Shown in pieces: positions 8,724 to 18,280 of a stretch of 64,000 nucleotides of DNA. The position numbers and the translations under genes were made by a program. Positions within the stretch are counted from its first letter, which is position 1, and every line of letters begins with the position of its first letter. Below the pieces are notes generated by a model. It saw only the letters and a list, made by a program, of their open reading frames with translations. It ran no database searches and was not told the DNA's origin. The stretch is from Paenibacillus sp. Soil750. Lineage in GTDB: Bacteria > Bacillota > Bacilli > Paenibacillales > NBRC-103111. The DNA is taken from NCBI RefSeq assembly GCF_001428045.1, contig NZ_LMSD01000001.1:62001-126000 (forward strand), given 5' to 3'.

Positions 8724-9704
8724 ATGGATTATGTGAAGCTTGGAAATACAGGTTTGGACGTGTCGCGGATCAGTCTTGGTTGCATGAGCTTTGGAGTCGC
8801 AGAACGGTGGACACATCCTTGGGTGCTGAATGAAGAGAATAGTCGGCCTATTATTAAAAAAGCACTTGAGCTTGGAATCAATTTCTTTGATACGGCGAAT
8901 ATTTATTCAGATGGAACAAGCGAGGAGATTGTTGGACGAGCGCTGAAGGACTATGCGAATCGTGATGAAGTTGTCCTTGCAACAAAAGTTCATTTCCGTA
9001 TGCATCAAGGTCCAAATGGGGCCGGTCTTTCCCGTAAAGCCATCCTGAGTGAAATTGATAAGAGCCTTAAGCGATTGGGAACCGATTATGTTGATCTGTA
9101 TCAAATCCATCGCTGGGATTATCATACGCCGATCGAAGAAACGATGGAAGCTCTGCATGATGTAGTGAAAGCGGGGAAGGCAAGATACATTGGCGCATCT
9201 GCGATGTACGCTTGGCAGTTCCTAAAGGCCCTGCATGTATCTGAGAAAAATGGCTGGTCACGATTTGTGTCGATGCAGAATCACTTAAACCTCATTTATC
9301 GTGAAGAGGAAAGGGAGATGATGCCGCTTTGCAAGGATCAGAAAATCGGCGTAATCCCATACAGTCCGCTGGCATCCGGAAGATTAACGCGTGATTGGTC
9401 GGAAACCACGCATCGTTCCGAAACGGACCAGGCTCAGCGAATGAAGTATGACGCATTTGCTAATGTGGATCGATTAATTGTAGATCGCCTTGCAGTAATC
9501 GCAGAGAAACGCGGCGTTCCTCGGGCGCAAGTCGCACTTGCCTGGTTGTTGCAGAAAGAACCTGTAACAGCTCCGATTATCGGTGTTACGAAAATGTCTC
9601 ATCTGGATGATGCGGTAGACGCGCTTTCGCTTAAGCTGACGCCTGAAGAAATTTCTTCACTGGAAGAACAATATGTTCCACATCGCGTAGTTGGTGCAGT
9701 CTAA
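8724..9704 (+). CDS. Aldo/keto reductase
   Basis: 326 residues from the ATG at 8724, preceded by GAGGAG at 8 nt; an in-frame ATG 13 codons earlier has no such site. NAD(P)H-dependent carbonyl reductase of the AKR superfamily with a TIM-barrel fold. The catalytic tetrad is visible as Asp in FFDTANIY, the Tyr four residues on, Lys in LATKVHF and His in LYQIHRWDY. The C-terminal IIGVTKMSHLDDAV binds the cofactor phosphate. The MerR regulator gene starts at the base after its stop, so they form an operon. A role in detoxifying reactive aldehydes is plausible given that partner, but the substrate is unknown. Confidence 0.92.
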   Translation: MDYVKLGNTGLDVSRISLGCMSFGVAERWTHPWVLNEENSRPIIKKALELGINFFDTANIYSDGTSEEIVGRALKDYANRDEVVLATKVHFRMHQGPNGAGLSRKAILSEIDKSLKRLGTDYVDLYQIHRWDYHTPIEETMEALHDVVKAGKARYIGASAMYAWQFLKALHVSEKNGWSRFVSMQNHLNLIYREEEREMMPLCKDQKIGVIPYSPLASGRLTRDWSETTHRSETDQAQRMKYDAFANVDRLIVDRLAVIAEKRGVPRAQVALAWLLQKEPVTAPIIGVTKMSHLDDAVDALSLKLTPEEISSLEEQYVPHRVVGAV

Positions 9705-10115
9705 ATGTTGATCGCTGAAGTAAGTGAGAAATTTGAGTTATCGCAGGATACGCTGCGTTATTATGAACGAGTCGGACTTATTCCACGGGTGAACCGCAAA
9801 AACAGCGGAATTAGGGACTATACAGAAGAAGACTGCAGGTGGGTTGAGTTTATAAAATGTATGCGAGGCGTAGGTCTACCAGTTGAAACATTGATTGACT
9901 ATGTGCGACTTTTTCAACAAGGTGACGAAACGTTGGAGACTAGGAAAGAACTCTTAGTCGAGCAGCATAAAGAACTCCTAATAAGAATGGCAGATATGCA
10001 GAAAGTCCTTGAGCGACTAGAGGGTAAAATAGATAGATATGACCAGATGATCGGCACTGCTCATCAGATAACTGGATTTTCTCCTGTTAATTTCGTCGAA
10101 AGTAAGGGGAAATAA
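9705..10115 (+). CDS. MerR-family regulator
   Basis: 136 residues. An N-terminal winged helix-turn-helix (AEVSEKFELSQDTLRYYERVG) is followed by the LIPRVNRKNSGIRDYTEEDC wing and a long dimerisation coiled coil (about residues 75-125). There are no metal-binding cysteines in the C-terminal part, so it belongs with the AdhR/aldehyde or drug-type MerR proteins rather than the metal sensors. It starts at the base after the aldo/keto reductase stop, which implies translational coupling and joint regulation; autoregulation of the pair is inferred. Confidence 0.88.
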   Translation: MLIAEVSEKFELSQDTLRYYERVGLIPRVNRKNSGIRDYTEEDCRWVEFIKCMRGVGLPVETLIDYVRLFQQGDETLETRKELLVEQHKELLIRMADMQKVLERLEGKIDRYDQMIGTAHQITGFSPVNFVESKGK

Positions 10116-10233
10116 GGAATAACTGTATGTTATACAGCTATTCTCCTACAACCAGGCGACCGTCTGCCGCGGTGACCTAGGCAAACCAGTTGCGCTCCGC
10201 TCGCGGCGCAACAGAAGGAAGGGTGTCCCGAAA

Positions 10234-10416
10234 ACTGGCCTGTTTCGGGGCTGTAACGGTGTTTTTCACCGTTACAGCGGGGAGATGGTTGGAGACTGGC
10301 CTGTTTCAGCAACGTAACGGTGTTTTTCACTGTTACAGCGGGAAGATGGTTGGAAACTGGCCTGTTTCGGCGCTGTAACGGTGTTTTTCACCGTTACAGA
10401 GGGTATGGCATTCGTA
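10234..10416. repeat. Three 61-bp tandem repeats, each with a stem-loop
   Basis: Units start at 10234, 10295 and 10356, with a degenerate fourth start at about 10417. Each contains ACTGGCCTGTTTC followed by a hairpin with arms of up to 11 bp (CTGTAACGGTG) and a TTTTT loop, at 10251-10277, about 10313-10338 and 10373-10399. They lie between convergent genes (MerR and AIM24-like), which suggests a 3' end or mRNA-stability role, or a site for a protein that binds repeated palindromes. Confidence 0.85.
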
Positions 10417-10452
10417 AGTGGCCGATGTCGCCCCCGCTGAAGCTAGAATGTA

Positions 10453-10470
10453 GGATACCTGAAGGTATCC
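10453..10470. other. Small stem-loop
   Basis: Perfect 7-bp arms (GGATACC/GGTATCC) with a TGAA loop, between the tandem repeat and the terminator. It could cap an RNA 3' end. Confidence 0.35.
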
Positions 10471-10481
10471 CGCAAAAAGAC

Positions 10482-10518
10482 AAAGGAGCTAAGCGCAAAT
10501 AACATGCTTAGCTCCTTT
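10482..10518 (-). terminator. Terminator of the AIM24-like gene
   Basis: 13-bp perfect arms (AAAGGAGCTAAGC) with an 11-nt loop and T-rich sequence on both sides. Efficient in the minus direction for the gene at 10541 and possibly also for the plus strand. Confidence 0.8.
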
Positions 10519-10540
10519 TCCATTCTTTGAAAACAGCTGC

Positions 10541-11218
10541 CTATCTGCCCGGCAGCAACTGCTTAATCCAACCGCCGAAGCTCTTCGGATTCCGCGTTTG
10601 AATGAGCACGACGCCTTCGCCGCGGAAGCGGCAGACGACGCCTTCACCACTGGTAAGGCTGGAAATCCAGCCTTTTGCGGCCTTTTCAATCGTATACTGC
10701 GTATAATCCGGCCAAGCAACAAGGTGTCCGTTATCGATGAGCACTTCCTCGCCTGGTTTTAAGTTAACCGCATGAATCGCGCCATAAGAAGAAAGGAACA
10801 CAGTGCCTCTACCGCTGATCTCCACGATAAAGAAACCTTCGCCGGACATGAAGCCGCTCATTAGATTCTGCATCTTCGTATTCACCTGGATACCGGAGGT
10901 GCCGGCAAGGAAGCCGTCCTTCTGCACATAGAGCTTATACGAACCGTCTAGTTCGACGGCCTCAATGTCGCCGATCACGGCAGGGGCGAGCAGGACTTCA
11001 CCAGATCCACGATTGGGGGTCAATTCTTGAAAGAAGAACTTCTCTCCGCTGAGCATGCGGCCGAGTCCCTTCATGATCCCGCCATCCACCGTTCCTTTGA
11101 GCTCGATATTCGGGGACATGGAGACCATCGCACCGGCTTCTGCTTTAATGTTCTCACCAGCTTCAAGCTGCACGCGCAGCATAGGAAATGCACCTTTATA
11201 TAAAATTTCGTGTTTCAT
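10541..11218 (-). CDS. TIGR00266/AIM24 family protein
   Basis: 225 residues, the usual size. The beta-rich fold shows the family motifs EAGAMVSMSPNIEL (about residues 27-40), GFLAGTSGIQVNTK in the middle and IDNGHLVAWPDYTQYTIEKA near the C-terminus. A GGAGGG site lies 5 nt upstream of the ATG. The bacterial family is widespread but functionally undefined; the yeast AIM24 relative affects mitochondrial membrane organisation. No signal peptide or membrane helix is seen, so it is cytoplasmic. It is transcribed alone or with the MFS gene 49 bp upstream. Confidence 0.85.
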   Translation of the reverse strand: MKHEILYKGAFPMLRVQLEAGENIKAEAGAMVSMSPNIELKGTVDGGIMKGLGRMLSGEKFFFQELTPNRGSGEVLLAPAVIGDIEAVELDGSYKLYVQKDGFLAGTSGIQVNTKMQNLMSGFMSGEGFFIVEISGRGTVFLSSYGAIHAVNLKPGEEVLIDNGHLVAWPDYTQYTIEKAAKGWISSLTSGEGVVCRFRGEGVVLIQTRNPKSFGGWIKQLLPGR

Positions 11219-11267
11219 CGTAACCCTCCATTTTAATTATTGTAGATGATCAAATACCCTTATTTCT

Positions 11268-12467
11268 CTACGCCTCTTTGGGCCGAATGGTTGCATCCAA
11301 GCTGCGATTCGCAAACACGAACACCGCGCAGATTAGCAAAATACTCATCGTGACATAGAACACGGATGTGAAGCCGTACTCAGCTGCCAAATGACTGCCG
11401 AGCAGGGGGCCGATTAGATTGCCAAGGAATAGTGAGGACGTATTGAATCCGTAAGCAGTGCCTTGAATCTCTGGAGCTGCAAGCTTCATGACCAGTGCGT
11501 TCAACGAAGGAATCATGCCACCGATGAACAGCCCGAGCAGGAATCTACCGACCAACAGCATCGTGATATTAGTGGCAAAAGCCTGCGGGATAAAGGCGAC
11601 TGCCGCCATAACGAGGGCAATGACCAGCGTCATACGTTGACCGATTCGGTCACCTAGCCTTCCCAATGTAGGAGCTCCGAATAAATTGGCGATACCGGTA
11701 ATCGCGACGATAAGTCCGGCAAAAAAAGCCAAGTGCGCCCCTGTGTATAAGGTCTTGGCATACACCGTTACGATCGGTTCGATGCTCATCATTCCGATCT
11801 GAGTGATCAGCGATGCGGCAAAAACAGGCAATAAGGGGCGAAACAAGCGCCACTGTGTCTTCTGTTTAACCTTTTTGTCTGAAGCGGGCTTCCGTTCCTC
11901 CTTGATGAACACCATGACGATGAGACTAGCGCATAGCATGAGTCCGCCTGTGAAGAAGAACACATGGTGGTACCCGAGAAAGCTTGCCAGCACGCCGCCA
12001 ATTAATGGGCCGATGAGTGTGCCTGCAATAGCGCCAGTTTGCAGCGTTCCAAGCGACTTCCCTGAATGCTCGCGCGGTGTCAGAGAGGCTTGTAACGAAA
12101 CCGCCATCGAGATGAAGCCGGAGAAGAATCCGTTCAGCAACCTCAGCGATAATAGCTGCCAGGGCGATGTGACGATGCCCATAAGTGCTGTTACGATAGC
12201 CATCCCGAATCCGGCGCGAAGCAGCATGATTTTGCGCCCGCGTCGATCTGCAATGGCTCCCCATAGCGGCTGGGTCAAAAAGGAAGTGATGAATTGGGCA
12301 GCCACGATCCAGCCTGTCCAACGGACAATATCATCAAGGTCATGAACACCTAACTCCCCGATATAGAGAGGTAAGAAAGGAAGAACCAGATTCATGCCAC
12401 ACGTAATGGAGAAGTTCGCGCCCCAGAGTATCCATAATGACTTTTTCCAATGTAAGGGGGTTGCCAT
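11268..12467 (-). CDS. MFS multidrug-type exporter, 12 membrane helices
   Basis: 399 residues with the 12-helix layout of drug:H+ antiporters (DHA1). The signature loop between helices 2 and 3 (GAIADRRGRKIML, about residue 70) and the helix 5 motif (GTLQTGAIAGTLIGPLIGG) mark an exporter. It resembles the MdtG/YitG group. AAGGAG lies 9 nt before the ATG. The AraC-type regulator upstream on the same strand may control it. The substrate is not deducible. Confidence 0.85.
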   Translation of the reverse strand: MATPLHWKKSLWILWGANFSITCGMNLVLPFLPLYIGELGVHDLDDIVRWTGWIVAAQFITSFLTQPLWGAIADRRGRKIMLLRAGFGMAIVTALMGIVTSPWQLLSLRLLNGFFSGFISMAVSLQASLTPREHSGKSLGTLQTGAIAGTLIGPLIGGVLASFLGYHHVFFFTGGLMLCASLIVMVFIKEERKPASDKKVKQKTQWRLFRPLLPVFAASLITQIGMMSIEPIVTVYAKTLYTGAHLAFFAGLIVAITGIANLFGAPTLGRLGDRIGQRMTLVIALVMAAVAFIPQAFATNITMLLVGRFLLGLFIGGMIPSLNALVMKLAAPEIQGTAYGFNTSSLFLGNLIGPLLGSHLAAEYGFTSVFYVTMSILLICAVFVFANRSLDATIRPKEA

Positions 12468-12527
12468 GATGAGGACTCCTTATCCTTTTTTTCTCAGTAT
12501 AGCATAAATGGATCGATCCCCAAGCAT

Positions 12528-13418
12528 CTAGATCCCTTGTGAAAACTGCTGCCGATAGCTGCGAGGCGACATCCCTTCCAGCTTGGTAAAGCTAGCGGCG
12601 AAATAAGCAGCCTGCTCAAAACCAACTTCCTGGGCAATATGAGCAATGGGTAATTCCGTTTGCAAGAGCAACAACTTGGCGTGTCCCACTCTCAATTTCA
12701 GGAGGTAGGTGATAGGGGAGCAGCCGTACTCTTTTTGCATACAGCGAGCTATGTATACAGGATGGAAATTGAGCTCGTCCCCCAACTGTTTAGCAGAAAC
12801 TGATTCACGAAAATGCTGCCTTAGGTACGAGGCCGCTTTCTCAGCGCAGGCTCTGGAGGCAGAGGCATGATCCGTTTCACCAGACGCGGCAAGCTGATGC
12901 AGGATTTCTTGGAATAGCTGTTGTTGAGCAAAACGAACACTGCTCACATGCGCACGAGGCTGAAGCTGCAAAAGCTGGTCGAAGATCTCATACATTTTCT
13001 CAGGGTGCTGCAGCGTCGTAAATTGCGGAATACGCATCGTGAAGGGTTCCACGGCGAAAGCTTCTACCGCAGCTTCTTCCGGAGCTGGATCCTCCAAGGA
13101 GACAGGAGCAACGGCAGCAGGATTAATCAACTCCCATGCACCGCCTACATGAAAATGCAGCCAATAGGTGTGAGTTATCTCGGAGCATACCTGTGTCGCG
13201 AAATGATAACGGTCAGGCCGCAAAATGACGGCTTGTCCTGACCCAACCTCGAATCTGGCATCATCCTCACCGATGTAGAAGCAGCCGGAAATGGTGATAA
13301 GAAGATCAAATACTTGGATGTTGCTACGACTGGGGTGCTGCCCTCCCTTCGGAATAGCGTTCAATCCACTCGTGATATAGTGGGGCAGAGGAGGGATTGT
13401 GATCTCAAGAAATGCCAT
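12528..13418 (-). CDS. AraC-family transcriptional regulator
   Basis: 296 residues; the ATG at 13418 has AGGTG 8 nt upstream (a GTG three codons earlier is possible). The N-terminal cupin part (SGCFYIGEDDARFEVGSGQAVILRP) senses a ligand and the C-terminal domain carries the AraC double helix-turn-helix (IAHIAQEVGFEQAAYFAASF). An unusual Ala/Pro/Glu-rich insert at about residues 105-125 separates the two. It lies 60 bp upstream of the MFS exporter and is divergent from the MATE exporter, so either could be its target. Confidence 0.83.
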   Translation of the reverse strand: MAFLEITIPPLPHYITSGLNAIPKGGQHPSRSNIQVFDLLITISGCFYIGEDDARFEVGSGQAVILRPDRYHFATQVCSEITHTYWLHFHVGGAWELINPAAVAPVSLEDPAPEEAAVEAFAVEPFTMRIPQFTTLQHPEKMYEIFDQLLQLQPRAHVSSVRFAQQQLFQEILHQLAASGETDHASASRACAEKAASYLRQHFRESVSAKQLGDELNFHPVYIARCMQKEYGCSPITYLLKLRVGHAKLLLLQTELPIAHIAQEVGFEQAAYFAASFTKLEGMSPRSYRQQFSQGI

Positions 13419-13577
13419 GAAAGTCACCTGCTTTAATCCATCATAAAAGTTGGAATTGTATAAGTTTCAGTTGCGATGTTGATACATGAACTCAACTATA
13501 ACAGCTATAATTTGAACTGACTACAAAGTTTCATTTTTCATAATAAATAGAGAATCATACTGGATGGTGGCGTGTAC

Positions 13578-14975
13578 ATGAAGGCTGAGAAAAATAAATA
13601 TTCGTTATGGTTCCTAGCATGGCCTATATTCGTAGAATTACTGCTGCAACTGCTTTTGGGAGCTGTTGATACGCTCATGGTAAGCCGCGTTTCAGACGAT
13701 GCGGTTGCGGTAGTTGGCTTAGCGAACCAGATCTTTCAAGCGGTTATGATTTTATTCATGACCGTGGCAAGTGGTGCAGGTATTCTCATAGCGCAGAAAA
13801 TTGGGGCTAAGCAGCAGGAATCTGCACGAACAGTCGGAATTATGGCAGTTACGATAAGCGGACTCATTGGTGCGATTCTCAGTGTGATCCTGTACGTAGA
13901 GGCAGTTCCACTTGCGAGGCTGTTTCAATTAGAAGAGAGGTTAATCCCGCTGGCACATACCTATATTTCAATTGTTGGCAGTGGCATGGTATTGACGGCA
14001 TTAACAGCTACACTCAGCACGGCGATTCGGAATACGGGAAACACGAAGGGACCGATGATTATCGCGATCGGGATGAATGTGATCCATGTTATGTTGAACT
14101 ACGCTTGGATCAATGGTGCTTTCGGATTTCCACAGCTAGGCTTAACGGGGGTTGCGATCTCAACGTTACTGAGTCGGTTACTTGCGACTTGTTTGCTTCT
14201 CTACATGTTTGTTTCGATCTTTGAGCGAAGAATTAGATGGCGTGATCTTGGCGTTTTTAACCGGAAGCTGTTTAGTGAGATTATCCGAATTGGCTGGCCG
14301 CTCGGCGTCAATATGTCGTCTTGGGTGTTGTCGCAGCTCGCGATTTATAGTTTTTTGGCAACGATGGGTGCTGCAGCTTTGGCCGCTAGAACGTATATGA
14401 ATACACTAGAATCCATCTGCTTCATGTTAGGTTATTCGATTGCGTTATCCGCACAAATCCAGATTGCGCATCTATTCGGTTCTGGGCAAACGCAGGCGGC
14501 GTACAAAGCAGGCTACCGCGGCACGTGGATTGGGCTGGGATTAGTTATGTGTAACAGCATTCTTCTTTTGATCATCGGGAAAAGCTTCTTAGGCTTCTTC
14601 AGTTCAGACAAAGCGATCATTGAGCTAGCCCTTTCTTGTTTAGTGCTAACAGCGGTACTGCAGCCAGGCCGAATGATCAATATGGGCTTTGGTAATGCAC
14701 TCAATGCGATTGGTGATACCCGTTTTAATATGGTGATTTCGCTGTTCTCGATGTGGGGCGTTGCTGCGGGTCTCTCCTATGTGCTGGGTTTACATTACGG
14801 TTTAGGGCTAACCGGTATTTACATAGCGATGATGTGCGATGAGTATCTTCGTGGTATTCTGGTGGCTATCCGCTGGCGGCGAAAGAAGTATCTGCGTTTG
14901 GCAGAAGGACGGTCGAATAGCATTGACCCACTAAGAGCTACTGATGGAAAAGTTCGCAATGTTCATAGTGCTTAA
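13578..14975 (+). CDS. MATE-family efflux protein
   Basis: 465 residues from the ATG at 13578 (GGTGG 7 nt upstream; a GTG two codons earlier is possible). Twelve predicted helices in two homologous halves, with the MATE motif pattern LLLGAVDTLMVSRVSDDAVAV at the start and MNTLESICFMLGYSIALSAQIQIAHLFG opening the second half. Exports cationic drugs or metabolites using Na+ or H+. Single gene with a downstream terminator, divergent from an AraC regulator 159 bp away. Confidence 0.9.
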   Translation: MKAEKNKYSLWFLAWPIFVELLLQLLLGAVDTLMVSRVSDDAVAVVGLANQIFQAVMILFMTVASGAGILIAQKIGAKQQESARTVGIMAVTISGLIGAILSVILYVEAVPLARLFQLEERLIPLAHTYISIVGSGMVLTALTATLSTAIRNTGNTKGPMIIAIGMNVIHVMLNYAWINGAFGFPQLGLTGVAISTLLSRLLATCLLLYMFVSIFERRIRWRDLGVFNRKLFSEIIRIGWPLGVNMSSWVLSQLAIYSFLATMGAAALAARTYMNTLESICFMLGYSIALSAQIQIAHLFGSGQTQAAYKAGYRGTWIGLGLVMCNSILLLIIGKSFLGFFSSDKAIIELALSCLVLTAVLQPGRMINMGFGNALNAIGDTRFNMVISLFSMWGVAAGLSYVLGLHYGLGLTGIYIAMMCDEYLRGILVAIRWRRKKYLRLAEGRSNSIDPLRATDGKVRNVHSA

Positions 14976-15014
14976 ACCAATCCAGTAATGGAGTCCGATT
15001 ATGCCGAGTTTAGG

Positions 15015-15055
15015 AAGGGGAGCAAGAGTGATGGGTGTCACTTTGTTCCCCTTTT
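15015..15055 (+). terminator. Terminator of the MATE gene
   Basis: A long imperfect stem (AAGGGGA/TCCCCTT outer, AGTGA/TCACT inner) ends in TTTT. It lies between convergent genes and may act for both. Confidence 0.75.
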
Positions 15056-15077
15056 CGTATGCTCAGTTATTCGCCAT

Positions 15078-15983
15078 TTACCTCCGGTATGTGCGAAACC
15101 GAATATCCTGATTGTAGTTGCCGAAGCCTTCCCCATACAACGTCAATCCACCGACATGCTCGGCGTGATCGGGTACTTCTAATCGTAAGGTCCACTCGTT
15201 GCGTGAGAGGGGAAGGTCTTGAATTGTAACGGTGGAAAGCAGTTGTCCATCGAGAAATGTCCCCTCTTCGGTGATACGAAGTACCTTCAACCAACCATAC
15301 TGATTCGTATAGTCCGACCACCAAGATGGGGTAAGAAGACCGCGGCCTGCGCCGGAATCGCCTGGACTTGTCCAATAGCCGAGCAGTGTATCATTGACAT
15401 AAAAGTGAATATCGGACGGCCAATTGGCTGCGATACCCGGTGCCTCAGAGCCGATTTCTAGCGAGATTTCGATTTCCTCCAAAGTCTGACCGGGAAGCAT
15501 ATAGTTGGGGACCCGATATTCAACGAAGCCCTTGGCGAACCAAAGGATTTTGGCATGCATGCGCTCTGGCTCGAAGAAAAATCGGGGGTCATCAAACTGA
15601 CCAATTAATCGCTCAGTTGAAGCTAAACCGCAGGTAGGATGGACTTCATAGCGAGTATAGTGGCCTACTGGAACAGATACTTCATTGAATAATCGTTGTT
15701 GTTCTGTGGATTGTGGGAGTTGAATATCGATGTGCGAGAGCGCCAATGTACATATTTTGTGCGTACCCCCTTGCTTACGAACGAGCTTCGTATGAATAAG
15801 ACCGCCAGTCTCTAACTTTTTGACATGCATCGTCACGATCGCACTGCTTAGGGAAAGACGCTGCGCCAAATCCTTCACATTCATCTCTTCCTCAGCCAAT
15901 AATTCCAAAATGTGCAGCCGCACATCGCTAGCCAACGCTTCATAAAGGGGGAGCCATTTGCGGTCTGTTGTCGTGTGAATCAT
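15078..15983 (-). CDS. ArsR-like regulator with a large C-terminal domain
   Basis: 301 residues. The first 85 form an ArsR winged helix (LASDVRLHILELLAEEEMNV, then SSAIVTMHVKKLETGGLIH). The remaining 200 or so residues are rich in beta strands and Trp/Tyr (PSWWSDYTNQYGWLK) and do not look like a metal-sensing ArsR; there is no metal-binding Cys cluster. Its gene is divergent from the GH51 arabinofuranosidase, so the C-terminal domain likely senses a sugar. The family function is inferred from this linkage. The ATG at 15983 has only a weak ribosome site. Confidence 0.75.
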   Translation of the reverse strand: MIHTTTDRKWLPLYEALASDVRLHILELLAEEEMNVKDLAQRLSLSSAIVTMHVKKLETGGLIHTKLVRKQGGTHKICTLALSHIDIQLPQSTEQQRLFNEVSVPVGHYTRYEVHPTCGLASTERLIGQFDDPRFFFEPERMHAKILWFAKGFVEYRVPNYMLPGQTLEEIEISLEIGSEAPGIAANWPSDIHFYVNDTLLGYWTSPGDSGAGRGLLTPSWWSDYTNQYGWLKVLRITEEGTFLDGQLLSTVTIQDLPLSRNEWTLRLEVPDHAEHVGGLTLYGEGFGNYNQDIRFRTYRR

Positions 15984-16090
15984 ATCTTCAACGCCTACTT
16001 TCGTATCCTCTGATTAACATAAATATGAATGCAACAAAAACGGGTGAAAGGTCTTGATCTTCATCCTTTTTTGTTGTTTAATATGAGCTA

Positions 16091-16135
16091 TACATAATAA
16101 TTATATTAACTAATTTATATTTTTATTAATTATAC
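16091..16135. promoter_or_regulatory. AT-only tract with imperfect dyads before the GH51 gene
   Basis: Some 45 bp of nearly pure A/T contain overlapping imperfect inverted repeats (TAATAATTATATTA and TTATTAATTATA), just before the GAGGTG ribosome site of the GH51 gene. This is the kind of sequence ArsR-type winged helices bind, so it is a candidate operator for the divergent regulator. No clear -35/-10 pair was identified. Confidence 0.4.
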
Positions 16136-16150
16136 GATGAGGTGAGCTAA

Positions 16151-17662
<1,512 letters not shown>

Positions 17663-17698
17663 AAATATCAGGTAAATTCAAGATACACACCTATAAAA

Positions 17699-17790
17699 AG
17701 CCGCGATTTGGACCATAATAATCATATGAGAAGCCTTGATTGGTAGAGAAATCGAGGCTGCTTATGTGACGGTCCTCGCGGCTCTTCTTT
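17699..17790. terminator. Long nested stem structure after abfA
   Basis: Three stacked helices: 17699-17706 with 17776-17783 (AGCCGCGA), 17710-17714 with 17771-17775 (GGACC), and an inner 10-bp hairpin, 17732-17741 with 17750-17759 (AGCCTTGATT, one wobble pair). T-rich sequence follows at 17784-17796. It can serve as the abfA terminator but is much larger than a normal one and lies just ahead of the cytochrome gene. Confidence 0.6.
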
Positions 17791-17848
17791 CTTTTCCAAT
17801 CCACGCTCTGGTATGATGGGAGAAAAGAGATTGAAGGAGTTTGCGCAC

Positions 17849-18181
17849 ATGAAAACGAGAGTAGGCCTAGTTGGTGGCTGCTTGCTGATTGCAGCATTAA
17901 GCTTAACGGCTTGTGGAAATAAACCATCGGAGACACCGAGTGCGAGTGTTTCTGCGAATGTAGACGTTCCAAAGCTGTATCAAAATTATTGTATCTCTTG
18001 TCATGGTAATCAATTACAAGGTGGACAAGGCCCCAATATTCAAAAAGTGGGAGAACGCCTCACGGAAGCTGAAATTGTAAAACGGATACAAAAGGGTGGG
18101 GGCGGGATGCCGCCGTTTCAGGTCACGATGAAGGAAGAGGAATTGAAAGCACTTGCAGCTTGGCTGTCTGGTTTGAAGTAA
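17849..18181 (+). CDS. Membrane-anchored cytochrome c lipoprotein
   Basis: 110 residues from the ATG at 17849 (GAAGGAG 9 nt upstream). A signal peptide with an LTAC lipobox would lipidate Cys22. A Ser/Pro/Ala linker follows, then a single small c-type haem domain: CISCH at residues 48-52 and the axial Met87 in GGGGMPPF. It resembles B. subtilis cytochrome c-551 (CccB), an electron carrier to cytochrome c oxidase on the outer face of the membrane. Single gene; the oxidase is not in the window. Confidence 0.92.
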   Translation: MKTRVGLVGGCLLIAALSLTACGNKPSETPSASVSANVDVPKLYQNYCISCHGNQLQGGQGPNIQKVGERLTEAEIVKRIQKGGGGMPPFQVTMKEEELKALAAWLSGLK

Positions 18182-18200
18182 TTTACAGGAACTGGAAGTA

Positions 18201-18230
18201 TTAAGGTTCCCTTAAGGTTAGCTACATAAT
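18201..18230 (+). promoter_or_regulatory. Direct repeat next to a possible -10, before the LtaS-like gene
   Basis: TTAAGGTT occurs at 18201-18208 and again at 18212-18219 (11-bp period), followed by a CATAAT that could be a -10. Two direct half-sites at 11-bp spacing are the pattern bound by OmpR/PhoP-type response regulators. The gene starts about 50 bp downstream. Confidence 0.4.
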
Positions 18231-18280
18231 TCCTTCACAATTGACATTTACAATTAGGGGCATGAGGAGAGTGATGTAAG

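Noticed and set aside
10234..10416. CRISPR array
   Set aside because: Units are contiguous tandem copies of 61 bp without variable spacers, and no cas genes are present.
11803..12345. 180-codon plus-strand frame opposite the MFS gene
   Set aside because: No ribosome site and no recognisable domain; the minus-strand MFS is clear.
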